From Gracilimonas sp040877545 (lineage in GTDB: Bacteria > Bacteroidota > Rhodothermia > Balneolales > Balneolaceae): a stretch of DNA of 60,775 bases. Below are positions 41,968 through 51,878 of this stretch, piece after piece. The stretch lies in assembly GCA_040877545.1 (NCBI GenBank), contig JBBDNN010000092.1, positions 1 to 60,775 of the forward strand. The letters run 5' to 3'. The translations under genes were made by a program, and so were the position numbers. Position 1 is the first letter of the stretch. Every line of letters begins with the position of its first letter. The notes under the pieces were generated by a model. The model searched no databases, had not been told where the DNA came from, and was given only the letters and a program-made list of their open reading frames with translations.

Positions 41968-43653
41968 ATGAAAAAAAATCGTTTTACATATTTGTTCATC
42001 ATTTTTCTAATGATGACAGGCTCAGTATTTGCTCAGGTTCAAAATAACGAAGAGCTTTCGGGAAAATCCGCATTCATTCAGGGAATGGAAGCTTTTGCTA
42101 ATAATGAACTGGAAACTGCGAGGGAACTTTTACTAAGGGCTCACGAAGATCTTGATGAAGCCGCTGGAGTGAGTTACGCTCTTGCTGATCTTTTTTTAAG
42201 CCTTAACAATTTACCGGAAGCTGCCCGTTACGGGAAAAAAGCCATCGCCGATAATGCAGATCATAAATGGTACCGGCTAAAACTGGCACAAATCTATCGA
42301 AGCGCCGGTAAAAATGAAGCTACACTTGCAGAACTTCAAACATTGATAAAATATCACCCCAATGATTTTGATGCACGATATATGCTTGCTGACACTTATA
42401 AAGATTACGGTGAGTTTGTAAAAGCAAATCAGGTTCTGAATGACATTTTAGCATTAACAGGCCCGGATGCTGTTGTGTATCTCGCAAAATTCCAGAACTT
42501 TGAGGCTCTTAGACAGCGTGATTCAGCGGTGGTACAGCTGGAAAATATCCGGGAAATAGAACCTGATAATTTAAAGGCTTTAAATATGCTGGGAGAATAT
42601 TATGCCCGAACTGGCAAAGATGACCAGGCAAAAAATGTACTTAATGAAGCTTTAGAACGAAATTCACGAGATCCGCAATCACTTATAAATTTAGCAGCTA
42701 TTTATCTTGATGCAGAAAAGTGGGATAGCGCCGGAACTCTACTCGCCAATTTTGTTTCCGACCCCCTTGTGGAGCCGGAACAGAAATTAAATATCTCCCA
42801 GTTTTTGTATTCCCGTACACAAGAAAATCCGGAAAATATCCATCTGAATGTTCAAACCAAACGAGTTATGGATGCTTTTGCCGAAAGTGAGCCGGAGTAT
42901 GCGCCGGCTTTTACCCTTTCCGGACAATTTTTGGCCCAAACAGGAGACAGTGAAAAAGCTCTTGAGATGCTTAAAAAAGCAAACGAGTTATTACCTGAAG
43001 ATGATATTGCATGGCGGCAAAGGCTTCAGCTTTTACTTAGCCAAAATCAATTGAATGAAGCCGTTGAAGTGGGACAAGTTGCAGATCAAAAAGTTCCTGA
43101 TGATGCTTTTATACAATTTTTTATAGGATCTGCCTATATGCTGAAAAGTGAACACATTGAAGCTGAAAGATGGCTTGAAAAAGCTACACGTGCTCCTGCT
43201 CGTCGCCCTTTCAAATCTACCATTTATGGAACCTTGGGGGATGTTCGTGCTAATCTTGAAAACTATGAAGCCTCTGATCAGGCTTACGAAACCGCCCTTC
43301 GTTATCATCCCGAGAATGATAATGCAATGAATAATTATGCATATAACCTTTCTGTGCGGGAGGAAAATCTGGAGCGTGCCGAAGAACTTGCATTAAAGGC
43401 TATAGAAATTGCCCCCGAAAATTCTTCTTACCTGGATACGGTTGGCTGGGTGTATTTTAAATTGGGTGATTTTGAACGTGCAAAACGCTTCATAAAAGCA
43501 GCCATAGATACAGGCGCTGCAAGTGCCGAAATTCTGGAGCATATGGGTGATATTTATGAACAACTCAATGATATGAATGAAGCCTATAAGTGGTGGGAGC
43601 TAGCTCTTGAAAAAGACAGCACAAGAACTCATCTTGAAAATAAAATCCAATAA
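41968..43653 (+). CDS. Secreted TPR protein (561 aa)
   Basis: A signal peptide (KNRFTYLFIIFLMMTGSVFAQ) is followed by about ten TPR units covering the rest, including ALADLFLSLNNLPEAARYGKKAIA, LGEYYARTGKDDQAKNVLNEAL and YLDTVGWVYFKLGDFERAKR. Such proteins sit in the periplasm or at the outer membrane as scaffolds. It begins a cluster of envelope genes (DUF4292 lipoprotein, EnvC-like, membrane protein, M28 peptidase) and overlaps slightly with possible alternative starts of the next gene. Confidence 0.85.
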   Translation: MKKNRFTYLFIIFLMMTGSVFAQVQNNEELSGKSAFIQGMEAFANNELETARELLLRAHEDLDEAAGVSYALADLFLSLNNLPEAARYGKKAIADNADHKWYRLKLAQIYRSAGKNEATLAELQTLIKYHPNDFDARYMLADTYKDYGEFVKANQVLNDILALTGPDAVVYLAKFQNFEALRQRDSAVVQLENIREIEPDNLKALNMLGEYYARTGKDDQAKNVLNEALERNSRDPQSLINLAAIYLDAEKWDSAGTLLANFVSDPLVEPEQKLNISQFLYSRTQENPENIHLNVQTKRVMDAFAESEPEYAPAFTLSGQFLAQTGDSEKALEMLKKANELLPEDDIAWRQRLQLLLSQNQLNEAVEVGQVADQKVPDDAFIQFFIGSAYMLKSEHIEAERWLEKATRAPARRPFKSTIYGTLGDVRANLENYEASDQAYETALRYHPENDNAMNNYAYNLSVREENLERAEELALKAIEIAPENSSYLDTVGWVYFKLGDFERAKRFIKAAIDTGAASAEILEHMGDIYEQLNDMNEAYKWWELALEKDSTRTHLENKIQ

Positions 43654-43654
43654 T

Positions 43655-44410
43655 TTGAATTTTCGCCTTCCTCTTTTATCCCTGATTGTAATAAGCATGG
43701 GAATTACTGCCTGTAGCACTTCAAGAACAATAAGCACCGGTGATTTCAGCCCCAGCAATACTTCGGCAGATGAGCTGGTTTCTGCTCTGCCGAACTATGA
43801 AGATGAACTTCAAACAATTGCCGGGAAAGGCCGCGCATTGGTTAGTGAGCCGGGAAATAGCGAGCGGGTTACCATAGATTTTGAGGCAAATGAAGAATTA
43901 AGCATGCTTACTATCAAAAACAGAATTGGCATAGAGGGCGGACAAATGCTGGTGGACCAGGATTCCATTTTGATCTACAGCAAAGTGGATAAAATGGCTC
44001 AAAAAATTTCCATTTATGATGGACGAATGACCAGCCTGAATGAGCTTGCTTCGGTTAACATTTTAGATCTTCTAAATTTTAAGGTAGATACCGGCGATGT
44101 GGAACAGGTTTTGGAAGACAATAATTATCTTCAGCTTCGTTTATCCAATGGCGCCGAGATTCTTATTAACAAGGCTGATAATTTAATTTGGCAGGTGGAA
44201 CAAACTGTACGTGGCGTTGCTCCCTATTCCCGAATAGTATATGAAGGCTATGGGGAGATTGAAGGTTATACATTGCCCCGAAAAATCACCATTTTTAGTG
44301 CAAACGGAGATTCCAAAGTGGCCTTTTTAATCCGCTCTTTGGAAATTAATCCTGCCGGATTACATTTACACATTGATGTTCCCAACGATATTATCATCGA
44401 ACGGTTATGA
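43655..44410 (+). CDS. DUF4292/LolB-like outer-membrane lipoprotein
   Basis: The N-terminus MNFRLPLLSLIVISMGITAC (TTG at 43655) gives a signal and lipobox cysteine. The TTG lies 1 bp after the preceding stop; another TTG at 43607 overlaps the upstream gene by 47 nt and seems less likely. The body is beta-rich (IAGKGRALVSEPGNSERVTI, IYSKVDKMAQKISIYDG), matching the DUF4292 family, which has a LolB/LolA-like fold and is common in Bacteroidota. It overlaps the next gene by 4 nt (ATGA). A role in outer-membrane lipoprotein handling is likely but not shown. Confidence 0.8.
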   Translation: MNFRLPLLSLIVISMGITACSTSRTISTGDFSPSNTSADELVSALPNYEDELQTIAGKGRALVSEPGNSERVTIDFEANEELSMLTIKNRIGIEGGQMLVDQDSILIYSKVDKMAQKISIYDGRMTSLNELASVNILDLLNFKVDTGDVEQVLEDNNYLQLRLSNGAEILINKADNLIWQVEQTVRGVAPYSRIVYEGYGEIEGYTLPRKITIFSANGDSKVAFLIRSLEINPAGLHLHIDVPNDIIIERL

Positions 44411-45732
44411 GAAAAAGTTACTATTTAAAATTTATTTCGCTGGTATTCCTATCCGGCTTTTGCGCCTTTCCGGGTTATGGGCAAACCTATGAGGAAAAAC
44501 GCGCAGAAATCCTGAAAGAACAAAGCAACACACGCGCAGAGATAAATGTGCTTGAAGCGCGGATCAAAAATTATCAGGAAAGGGTAAGTCAGGCCGAAGC
44601 ACGTTTTGATAAATCCTTCGAACAGTACCAGTCTCTTAATAATCTAATAGCCCTTCAGGATGATAAAATCAAAAATCTGCAAGATGAGCAAACACAGATT
44701 GAGGCGGAAATTCAGCTTACAGAACAGGAAATAAAGTTACGGGAGCTTGAATTAAAGGAACTGATCGAAAATTATAAGAAGATCATTTTATATGCTTATA
44801 AAAATGGAAGGACCAGTAACCTTGAACTGCTTGTAACTTCAAATTCTATCAACCAGATGCTGGTGCGGTCTCATTACCTGCAAAAATTCGAGGAGCAAAA
44901 AGCAAAGCAGGCAGATCAAATTAGGAAACATACACGCGAACTTGATGAAGTAAAAAAAGACCTCAATAATATGCATTTGAAAAACCAGTTGGTGCTTGAT
45001 GAAATACGGGATGAAAAAGAGGAGCTGGGCAGTCAAAGGCAGCAACAGGAGCATACGGTTGAACGCATAAAGGAAGAAAGGAGTACATGGCTTGCTGAAA
45101 TCCGCAAAAGCCGGCAGGAATTAGATAACCTGGAAAGCACCATTAGCAGCCTTATCTCTGAAGAAGACCAAATGATTGAAGCTGAAAATGAGCGGCTGCA
45201 AAAATTAGAAGAAGCCCGAAATATTGCGGATGCCACCCGCCGGGCTGACGAAATGGAGAAGTATTCTACACCCATTGTTCGTGAAAATTTTGTAAGTGAA
45301 GAGGTTTTACTTACCTACGAAAATGCCTTTGCCGAGGCAAAAGGCCAACTGCCCTGGCCGGTGAACAGCAAAACTGTATCCAAGAAGTTTGGCCGCATTC
45401 GTAACCCGCTCTACGGTACCATTACAGAACATCCCGGAATTGATATTGTGGCTGATCCTGGCACAAAAGTGCGTTCAGTAGCCGATGGCTACGTATTCAG
45501 AATCAGGCCATTACCCGGCTACGGAGATGTGGTTTTTGTGAAGCACGGCTCCTACTATACTGCCTATGGAAACCTGAGTAAAGTGGATGTGGAAGTAGGT
45601 TCCGTTTTAAAAGCAAATGAAGCTATTGGCTTATCCGGCACCAGCCAATCAGAGTTGGGCGAAGTAATCTTCTTCCTGATTCGCAAAGGCAATGAAAACC
45701 TGAACCCTGAAACATGGCTCGGTTCGAAGTAG
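44407..45732 (+). CDS. EnvC-like murein hydrolase activator with degenerate LytM domain
   Basis: A signal peptide, a long coiled coil (about 30-285), and a C-terminal LytM/M23 domain (about 310-441). The first zinc motif survives as HPGIDIV, but the others are changed: HGSYYTAYGNLSKV where catalytic LytM has YxHL, and EVIFFLIRKG where it has HLHFE. The protein should therefore lack peptidase activity and, like EnvC, activate amidases during cell division. It is co-expressed with the DUF4292 lipoprotein by a 4-nt overlap. Confidence 0.88.
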   Translation: MRKSYYLKFISLVFLSGFCAFPGYGQTYEEKRAEILKEQSNTRAEINVLEARIKNYQERVSQAEARFDKSFEQYQSLNNLIALQDDKIKNLQDEQTQIEAEIQLTEQEIKLRELELKELIENYKKIILYAYKNGRTSNLELLVTSNSINQMLVRSHYLQKFEEQKAKQADQIRKHTRELDEVKKDLNNMHLKNQLVLDEIRDEKEELGSQRQQQEHTVERIKEERSTWLAEIRKSRQELDNLESTISSLISEEDQMIEAENERLQKLEEARNIADATRRADEMEKYSTPIVRENFVSEEVLLTYENAFAEAKGQLPWPVNSKTVSKKFGRIRNPLYGTITEHPGIDIVADPGTKVRSVADGYVFRIRPLPGYGDVVFVKHGSYYTAYGNLSKVDVEVGSVLKANEAIGLSGTSQSELGEVIFFLIRKGNENLNPETWLGSK

Positions 45733-45831
45733 CTTTTCTGATTACTGATCCGTTTCTATTTACCACTTTTATTGCACTTTCAGCCGCTAATCTGTTATCA
45801 TCCAAGAAAATTCTTAAAATATTGAAATCCC

Positions 45832-46299
45832 TTGGATAATCTGCCCCGTTTTATTTTCTTCGCCTCTGGTGTTGTGGTAATTTCCGCCGCTTTTATTCTG
45901 TTAACCTCCGAACTGCTTGTTCAAACAGCTGTTCCTTCCTGGGCAGGAATTCTCTTTTTATTAGGTTACGGTTTGGTGTATATGAATCTTGTTTTCGTGA
46001 GCAGCCGCAGGTTTATGCGCCGACTGCACGGCCCCAGTGTCTCACCCTATATTTTTAGCGTATTAATTGCTCTCCCTCCGCTAATTTGGGTAAATATATA
46101 TGATGCCGGGCTTGGTAAATCAAATATTACTTTTATGATCACCATAATAATTGGCTGCGGGTTGGGTGCTTATTTAGGCCACCGGGCTGGTTTAAAAGCT
46201 CAGGATGTTTTTTGGGAAAACCTTCAGAAACATATTGAACAGGATGAAAAAACACCGGACAACTTAAAACGTCCACACGATAATCTCAACAAAAACTAA
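45832..46299 (+). CDS. Membrane protein of unknown function (155 aa)
   Basis: I do not recognise a family. Four hydrophobic segments are seen (about 6-26, 34-54, 67-87, 98-118), with a charged C-terminal tail (EQDEKTPDNLKRPHDNLN). The start is TTG at 45832 (TTGGATAATCTG). It lies 99 bp after the EnvC-like gene and 4 bp before the M28 peptidase gene, so it belongs to the same group of envelope genes. Confidence 0.55.
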   Translation: MDNLPRFIFFASGVVVISAAFILLTSELLVQTAVPSWAGILFLLGYGLVYMNLVFVSSRRFMRRLHGPSVSPYIFSVLIALPPLIWVNIYDAGLGKSNITFMITIIIGCGLGAYLGHRAGLKAQDVFWENLQKHIEQDEKTPDNLKRPHDNLNKN

Positions 46300-46303
46300 T
46301 TTC

Positions 46304-47668
46304 ATGAAACTGCTGCAAAAAACCATAGCTACTGTTCTTTTTATTTTTCTTTTTGGGGGATTGGTACTTGCTCAATCTATCATACCCGAAGAATTGCGGG
46401 TTATTGGAGAGGCACCATCACCCGATAGAATTGAAACCGACATCACGGAATTGGTGAATTTTGGCACCCGTCATACCTTATCTGACACAGCCTCCGAATC
46501 CCGGGGAATTGGTGCTGCGCGGCGATGGATAAAAGCTGAATTTGAAAAAATATCTGAGGATTGCGGCGGCTGCCTGGAAGTCTTTTATGTAAGTGATGTT
46601 GTAGAAGGTGAAAACAGAATTCCAGAGCCGACAAATGTGGTAAATGTAATTGCCATCCAACGCGGTACAGCCGATCCCGACCGTTTCATAATTATGAGCG
46701 GCGATATTGACTCTCGGGTTTCGGATGCATTAGATGGCACTTCTGAATCTCCCGGTGCAAACGATAACGCCTCTGGTGTGGCCGGAGTTTTGGAAGCTGC
46801 CCGTGTTCTTTCTCAATATGAATTTGAAGGTTCCATCATGTATGCTCAACTCTCGGGTGAAGAACAGGGACTTTTTGGCGGAAAAATTCTTGCCGATTAT
46901 GCCAAAGAGCAGGGATGGAAAATAAAAGGTGTGCTGAATAATGATATGATCGGAAATATTGAAGGCATCAATGGAGTGATAAATAACACTACCGCCCGTG
47001 TGTTTTCAGAAGGAACCCGGTTTGTAGAAACTGAACGCGAGGCAATGATCCGCCGCTATACAGGAGGCGAAGTGGATTCTCCCTCACGAAATCTCGCACG
47101 TTATGTAGATAAAATGGCCGACATGTACATCAAAAACCTGGACGTTATGATGATCTACCGCCTGGATCGTTTTGGGCGCGGTGGCCATCATCGCCCCTTT
47201 AATGAAGCTGGATATCCCGGCGTACGCATCATGGAAACAAATGAGCATTACAATCGCCAGCATCAGGACCTGCGAACGGAAGATGGTGTGGAATATGGGG
47301 ATGTATTGGAAGGGGTAGATTTTGATTATGCTGCAAAATTAACCGGGTTGAATTCAGTAGTAATGGCGGCTATGTCCTGGGCACCAAGTCCACCGGATGG
47401 TGTTAAGATTTCCGGCGCTGTGCAGCCCAGTACAAAACTCGAGTGGGAGGCGCTGAATGCTGACGAAAACCCACAGCTTGCCGGATATAAAATTTACTGG
47501 CGGCTAACAGATTCCAATCAATGGGAGAATAGTATTTTTGTGGGAGATGTTACCGAATACACTCTCGAAAATGTGGTAATTGATAATTACTACTTTGGTG
47601 TTGCCAGCATTTCAGAAAATGGTTTCGAAAGCCCGGTTGTATTTCCCGGTCCTGCAGGCGCATTTTAA
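46304..47668 (+). CDS. Secreted M28-family metallopeptidase with FN3-like domain; first zinc ligand altered
   Basis: Signal peptide (to LVLAQ, about residue 24). The M28 core is seen as GANDNASGVAGVLEAARVL (D153) and SGEEQGLFGGKILADYA. The first zinc ligand, a histidine in the family's GHxDS motif, is aspartate here: MSGDIDSRVSD (D134). A VLNNDMIG segment follows. The C-terminal 90 residues form an FN3-like domain (PPDGVKISGAV...YKIYWRLTDSNQWE). It could be an exported aminopeptidase or a non-catalytic relative; the H-to-D change weakens the peptidase call but Asp can ligate zinc. Confidence 0.82.
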   Translation: MKLLQKTIATVLFIFLFGGLVLAQSIIPEELRVIGEAPSPDRIETDITELVNFGTRHTLSDTASESRGIGAARRWIKAEFEKISEDCGGCLEVFYVSDVVEGENRIPEPTNVVNVIAIQRGTADPDRFIIMSGDIDSRVSDALDGTSESPGANDNASGVAGVLEAARVLSQYEFEGSIMYAQLSGEEQGLFGGKILADYAKEQGWKIKGVLNNDMIGNIEGINGVINNTTARVFSEGTRFVETEREAMIRRYTGGEVDSPSRNLARYVDKMADMYIKNLDVMMIYRLDRFGRGGHHRPFNEAGYPGVRIMETNEHYNRQHQDLRTEDGVEYGDVLEGVDFDYAAKLTGLNSVVMAAMSWAPSPPDGVKISGAVQPSTKLEWEALNADENPQLAGYKIYWRLTDSNQWENSIFVGDVTEYTLENVVIDNYYFGVASISENGFESPVVFPGPAGAF

Positions 47669-47853
47669 ATTGCAGAACACAGGATTCAGGATTCTGATTT
47701 CTATGTTCTGGATTCAGATACCTGAAACCGTTCTTCGAAAATCTCTCCTTCCCTCTTTTCCTTAGTCAAAATTTCGTATTTTTAGCAGGAATTTATCTCC
47801 CTCTATTGTGAGAAATATTCCTATGAATTTTCAATAAAAACTGATTCAGCCAA

Positions 47854-49107
47854 TTGGCACGTAAGAAGTTCGAAATTCCCGAAATTTACAAATCTCCCAT
47901 CATCCAAAAGGTGAAAGAGGCTACAAAGATCACAGATCCCATGAAAAAAGACCTGGAGCCTGCGCTTTTGGATTTTGGACCGGTACAGTTTTTTATTCCC
48001 CGCTTTTTTGGATTTTGCTATGGGGTAGAAAATGCAATTGATATCGCATACCGCACAGTTGAAGAAAATCCGGATAAAAATATTTACCTGCTAAGCGAGA
48101 TGATTCACAATCCCACTGTAAATGAGGATTTGCTCAAGAAAGGAGTCAAATTTCTTTTCGATACAGATGGTACCGAACGCATCTCTATTTCATCTCTTAA
48201 TTCAGAGGATATCGTGATTGTGCCTGCTTTTGGCACCACAGTTGATATTCAGAAACAGCTTCAGCAGGTTGGAATCGATCCTTATCAGTATAATACCACC
48301 TGCCCATTTGTAGAAAAAGTTTGGAAACGGGGAAAACAACTTGGCAAAAAGAACTACAGCCTGGTGGTACATGGAAAACATGAACACGAAGAAACCCGCG
48401 CTACTTTTTCACAAAGTGCTGATCATTCCGAAGTAGTGGTAGTTTTAAATGCCAATGAAGCTCATATTCTTGCTGAAATTCTTACTGAAGAACGGCCTCT
48501 TTCTGATTTTCAAAAGCATTTCGGCCATAAGTCTACTCCGAACTTCAACCCGTTAAAACATATGGAGCGTTTTGGGGTGATTAATCAAACCACGATGCTG
48601 GCTACCGAGACACAGGAAGTGATGGGAATTTTAAAAGAAGCAACCATCAAGCGGTTTGGTGATGCTGATATCCTGGATCATTTTGCAGACACTTCAGATA
48701 CTTTATGCTACGCTACCAACGAAAATCAGTCAGCCACCCTTACACTGGCCGAAAAAGATGCAGATATCGCTTTGGTTGTGGGTGGTTACAATTCATCCAA
48801 CACCATGCACCTGGTTGAAATACTCGAACAAAAATTCCCCACCTATCATGTAAGAGATGCAGCAGAATTACTTTCTGATTCCACAATCAAGCATTTCAAC
48901 CAATGGGAAAAAGAAGTGCTGGATACTCAAAACTGGCTTCCTAAAAATAAACAGCCTCTAAAAATTGCCCTCACTTCCGGTGCTTCCTGTCCTGATGTGC
49001 TTGTGGATGAAGTTCTGCTAAAAGTGCTTAGCTATTTTAAGGAAACAAAAAATATTGAAGGTGTGATTGCCCCTTTTGAAAACAACCTGGCTAAAGCAGA
49101 AAAGTAA
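47854..49107 (+). CDS. ispH: 4-hydroxy-3-methylbut-2-enyl diphosphate reductase, long type
   Basis: The last step of the MEP isoprenoid pathway, forming IPP and DMAPP. The iron-sulphur cysteines are C55 (GFCYGVENA), C150 (NTTCPFVEKVW) and C379 (SGASCPDVLVDEV). HGKHEHEETRAT and NQTTMLATET supply substrate-binding residues. At 417 residues it is longer than the E. coli enzyme (316), and resembles the longer cyanobacterial/plant form. The start is TTG at 47854; the first ATG would be at residue 30. It is a single-gene unit. Confidence 0.93.
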   Translation: MARKKFEIPEIYKSPIIQKVKEATKITDPMKKDLEPALLDFGPVQFFIPRFFGFCYGVENAIDIAYRTVEENPDKNIYLLSEMIHNPTVNEDLLKKGVKFLFDTDGTERISISSLNSEDIVIVPAFGTTVDIQKQLQQVGIDPYQYNTTCPFVEKVWKRGKQLGKKNYSLVVHGKHEHEETRATFSQSADHSEVVVVLNANEAHILAEILTEERPLSDFQKHFGHKSTPNFNPLKHMERFGVINQTTMLATETQEVMGILKEATIKRFGDADILDHFADTSDTLCYATNENQSATLTLAEKDADIALVVGGYNSSNTMHLVEILEQKFPTYHVRDAAELLSDSTIKHFNQWEKEVLDTQNWLPKNKQPLKIALTSGASCPDVLVDEVLLKVLSYFKETKNIEGVIAPFENNLAKAEK

Positions 49108-49190
49108 ATCAGGAAAAGACAAGAGAATATTGTTGTTTGGCTATTTATTCTGAAATTGAAAAGACAGATTCACTCTTTCTTTTTTTCTTC

Positions 49191-50204
49191 CTACTGTTCC
49201 AATACACTAAAATAAGCCACTACTTTTGGCCGGAAGCTACGGAGCCTTAATTCATACTCCTCTGCTGTTTGTTCAATATCCGGAGTTACAAAACCGGTAG
49301 AATCTTCTATTATTTTGGAATAAGGTACATACACCTCAAAAGGCTGCATGTTATTTACTTCCGAATATTGTTTAAGAGGCACATCATATTTTATAGTAAC
49401 TGCCGAAGGATTGTAATTAATATTTTGCCCCCTGGGCAGATCCCGTGTGCGGATATAAACAGTAGTTTCACCCTCAGTAAACTCCGAAACCTCTGCAGTG
49501 AAAATCACTTCCTCCATAGATAATTCAACCAATGGCCGGTCCTTTTGTAGCGGAATAGTTTCGGTGATATTATCTCTTATGCCACTTAACCTGAGCGTAT
49601 CCTCTATCTCCCAAACATTAACATCTTCTACTAGAGACTCCGCACCTGTTACAGTGATACTGTCGGGTATTACGTTAGGCTTGCCTATTAACCCGTGCCT
49701 GTTTTGAAAACTGAAGTCTGTATTTATTTTCACAGGTACTTTTTTGGATATCTTGGGCTCTAAATCAACTGAGAGCAGAAGCGGCTGGACTTTCGATATA
49801 TCTATACCCTGCAGGTAACTGAGCCGTTGGCGAACTTGCTCAAAAAGATTTATATCACCTTCATCCACACTAATGGTTATTGATGGCGGGTCGTTGTACA
49901 AGCTGAATAGCTGCCACCCATCCCCTGATATTCCAACCTGTACGAATTCGGGAAAACTTTCGGTAAGCGACATATTCTCAGGGATATTAGTAGGCTCCAC
50001 CGGAATATTCATATCAATGCTGAAGCTCCCATTCAGGTTTACAATAAGCCAAAGCGAAATAGCCAGGATAAAGGAAGCAATAAAAACTACCAGATTTTCG
50101 CGGCGTGCAAAAGTCTTTTGGGTTTCATCTGCCCCTGGTTTAGTACCAGGTTTAAAAAAATTTTTTATGCCCTTGATGTATTTGTTATCAGAAATTTCAG
50201 CCAT
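49191..50204 (-). CDS. ybbR: YbbR-domain membrane protein (CdaR-like)
   Basis: A TM helix (about 37-57, VVFIASFILAISLWLIV) anchors a periplasmic part with repeated YbbR units (SFPEFVQVGISGDGW, LLSVDLEPKISKKVPVKI, ITVTGAESLVEDVNVWEI). In Firmicutes the relative CdaR regulates diadenylate cyclase; no cdaA is seen next to it here. It is 34 bp after dciA, so it could be in the recF-dciA operon. The exact role is unknown. Confidence 0.8.
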   Translation of the reverse strand: MAEISDNKYIKGIKNFFKPGTKPGADETQKTFARRENLVVFIASFILAISLWLIVNLNGSFSIDMNIPVEPTNIPENMSLTESFPEFVQVGISGDGWQLFSLYNDPPSITISVDEGDINLFEQVRQRLSYLQGIDISKVQPLLLSVDLEPKISKKVPVKINTDFSFQNRHGLIGKPNVIPDSITVTGAESLVEDVNVWEIEDTLRLSGIRDNITETIPLQKDRPLVELSMEEVIFTAEVSEFTEGETTVYIRTRDLPRGQNINYNPSAVTIKYDVPLKQYSEVNNMQPFEVYVPYSKIIEDSTGFVTPDIEQTAEEYELRLRSFRPKVVAYFSVLEQ

Positions 50205-50238
50205 ACATAAATATAGATGCAGGATTCAGATTATTCAA

Positions 50239-50532
50239 CTAACTGCGAACAATTATCTCACCTACTATTTTACCCTTTACTTTTGCGTTCAATTTTTTGG
50301 CAATGCTAAACCGGTTGGCATGAATTTCATAGCGCCAGGATGGATGCTTTACTTTCATCACCAGCTTATTTCCCTCAAAGTGAAGGTTTTCTGCTTCGGA
50401 TGCAATTCGTGGCCCAACTACCTCTTTAAACGCCGCCAGGATCATTCCTTGTTTCAGTTTTCTTTTTTGAGGAAATTTTTCCAGGTAATCGTCTAATACG
50501 GAACCAATACTTTTGGGCAGATCAAATCTCAT
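50239..50532 (-). CDS. dciA: DciA-family helicase loader (DUF721)
   Basis: A 97-residue DUF721 protein: KQGMILAAFKEVVGPRIASEAENLHFEGNKLVM with the conserved FKEVVGPxIAxxA helix, and HPSWRYEIHANRFSIAKKLN. DciA loads or regulates the replicative helicase DnaB and is often near recF/dnaA. It overlaps recF by 4 nt (ATGA), so both are co-translated. A C-terminal disordered part found in some DciA proteins is short here. Confidence 0.88.
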   Translation of the reverse strand: MRFDLPKSIGSVLDDYLEKFPQKRKLKQGMILAAFKEVVGPRIASEAENLHFEGNKLVMKVKHPSWRYEIHANRFSIAKKLNAKVKGKIVGEIIVRS

Positions 50533-51662
50533 TTTTCTATTTCCTCCACTTCTCCATGTTGTACTGTATAAAAACGGTTGTTTGTTCCGTCAAAGGTAAT
50601 ATAATCTTCAAAAGGAACCGGGTTGGCAGAAGTTATAAATATTTGCCCTTTATGCTGCTGTAAAGCTTCCAGTAATATTCCTATTTTTTTTAGATCCAGA
50701 TCTCCAAATACATCGTCCAGCATCAGGATTGGCAAGTCGTCAAGTTCGTCGGAGTAGTAGTGTAATTGGGCTAATTTCAGAGAAAGGGCAAAAAGCCGGT
50801 GCTGCCCCTGAGAGCCAAAACGGCGAAGCTCAAAATCATCGAGGTAAAAAATAATCTCATCTCTGTGCGGGCCAACCGTGGTTTGTTCTCGCTCTATCTC
50901 TTTTTGCTGAACCTTTTCGAGCTGAATGTAATACTGCTCCTCTATTTGCTTTGGGTCAGGCGAAGGTTCGCAAAATGTCTGGTATTTCAGATTTGTGGTT
51001 AAATCCATTCCGGATATCATAGCATAATCTTTCTCCAGATATGCTTTAAAGTTTTCAAGAACTTCAAACCGTTTGGCAATAATGCGCGAACCTGCTTCCA
51101 CCAACTGCACATTCCATGGCTCAAGATAAGCTTCTAAAACCGACACAGGGCCTCGATATTCTTGAAGCAGCTTATTCCGCTGTTTTCGCACACGCCGGTA
51201 TTCAATCAAATCCCGGAGATAAGCCGGTGAAATCTGGCTGATGAAACCGTCTATAAAAGAACGCCTTTCTACCGGCCCTTCCAGTGTTAGCTTTTTGTCG
51301 TCAGGAGCCAATACAACAACAGGAACCATACCAATTAAATCTGACAGACGCTCAAGGGGAGAATCATTCACAAAGATTTTTTTACCATCACCACGCGAAT
51401 AAGAGCAAGAAACTTCGAAGTCTGAGCGGATTTTTCCTTCAAACTTTCCTTTTATCATAAAATAACTTTCATCTGTGTGCACCACATAGGTATCGGTGTT
51501 GGAGACAAAACTTCGGGACATACATAAGAAGTGAACGGCATCAATAAGGCTGGTTTTACCGGCACCGTTTGGGCCGCTTATGACGTTAAGGTGCGGCGCA
51601 AAATCAATTTTTGTATTCAGATGATTTCTGAAATTCAGCAGTTCAAGATGGTTATTTCGCAT
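50529..51662 (-). CDS. recF: RecF recombination protein
   Basis: Walker A motif GPNGAGKTSLIDA (about 31-43), the RecF signature FRRFGSQGQHRLFALSLKLAQLHY, and Walker B LPILMLDDVFGDLD. It loads RecA with RecO/RecR on gapped DNA. At 377 residues it is normal. It is the first gene of recF-dciA(-ybbR), 5 kb from dnaA in opposite orientation. Confidence 0.95.
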   Translation of the reverse strand: MRNNHLELLNFRNHLNTKIDFAPHLNVISGPNGAGKTSLIDAVHFLCMSRSFVSNTDTYVVHTDESYFMIKGKFEGKIRSDFEVSCSYSRGDGKKIFVNDSPLERLSDLIGMVPVVVLAPDDKKLTLEGPVERRSFIDGFISQISPAYLRDLIEYRRVRKQRNKLLQEYRGPVSVLEAYLEPWNVQLVEAGSRIIAKRFEVLENFKAYLEKDYAMISGMDLTTNLKYQTFCEPSPDPKQIEEQYYIQLEKVQQKEIEREQTTVGPHRDEIIFYLDDFELRRFGSQGQHRLFALSLKLAQLHYYSDELDDLPILMLDDVFGDLDLKKIGILLEALQQHKGQIFITSANPVPFEDYITFDGTNNRFYTVQHGEVEEIEK

Positions 51663-51763
51663 GCTTCAATAGTACATATAAAGGCAGAGATTCGCATTTT
51701 TAATCCAAGGTAAAACCTAATACCAGAAACCTGTAAAATTTATGCATCATGGATAATTTGTGA

Positions 51764-51803
51764 TCAAAAAAAAGCCGCCCTTTTAAAAAAAGAGCGACTT
51801 TCA
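51764..51803 (-). terminator. Intrinsic terminator of eno
   Basis: Minus-strand stem AGTCGCTCTTTT, loop TTT, then AAAAGGGCGGCT, with G-U pairs, followed by an 8-9 T run. It lies 80 bp past the eno stop. Confidence 0.85.
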
Positions 51804-51878
51804 AAAGCTACTATGTTTGTAAGAGCGATCTCAACACAATTCCTTACAAAAAATTTTAAAAAATATTCTTCTTCTGTT

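Noticed and set aside
47669..47853. Repeated GGATTCAGGATTC motifs before ispH
   Set aside because: Short, imperfect and without structure; similar GGATTCAG occurs at 50222 but looks like background.
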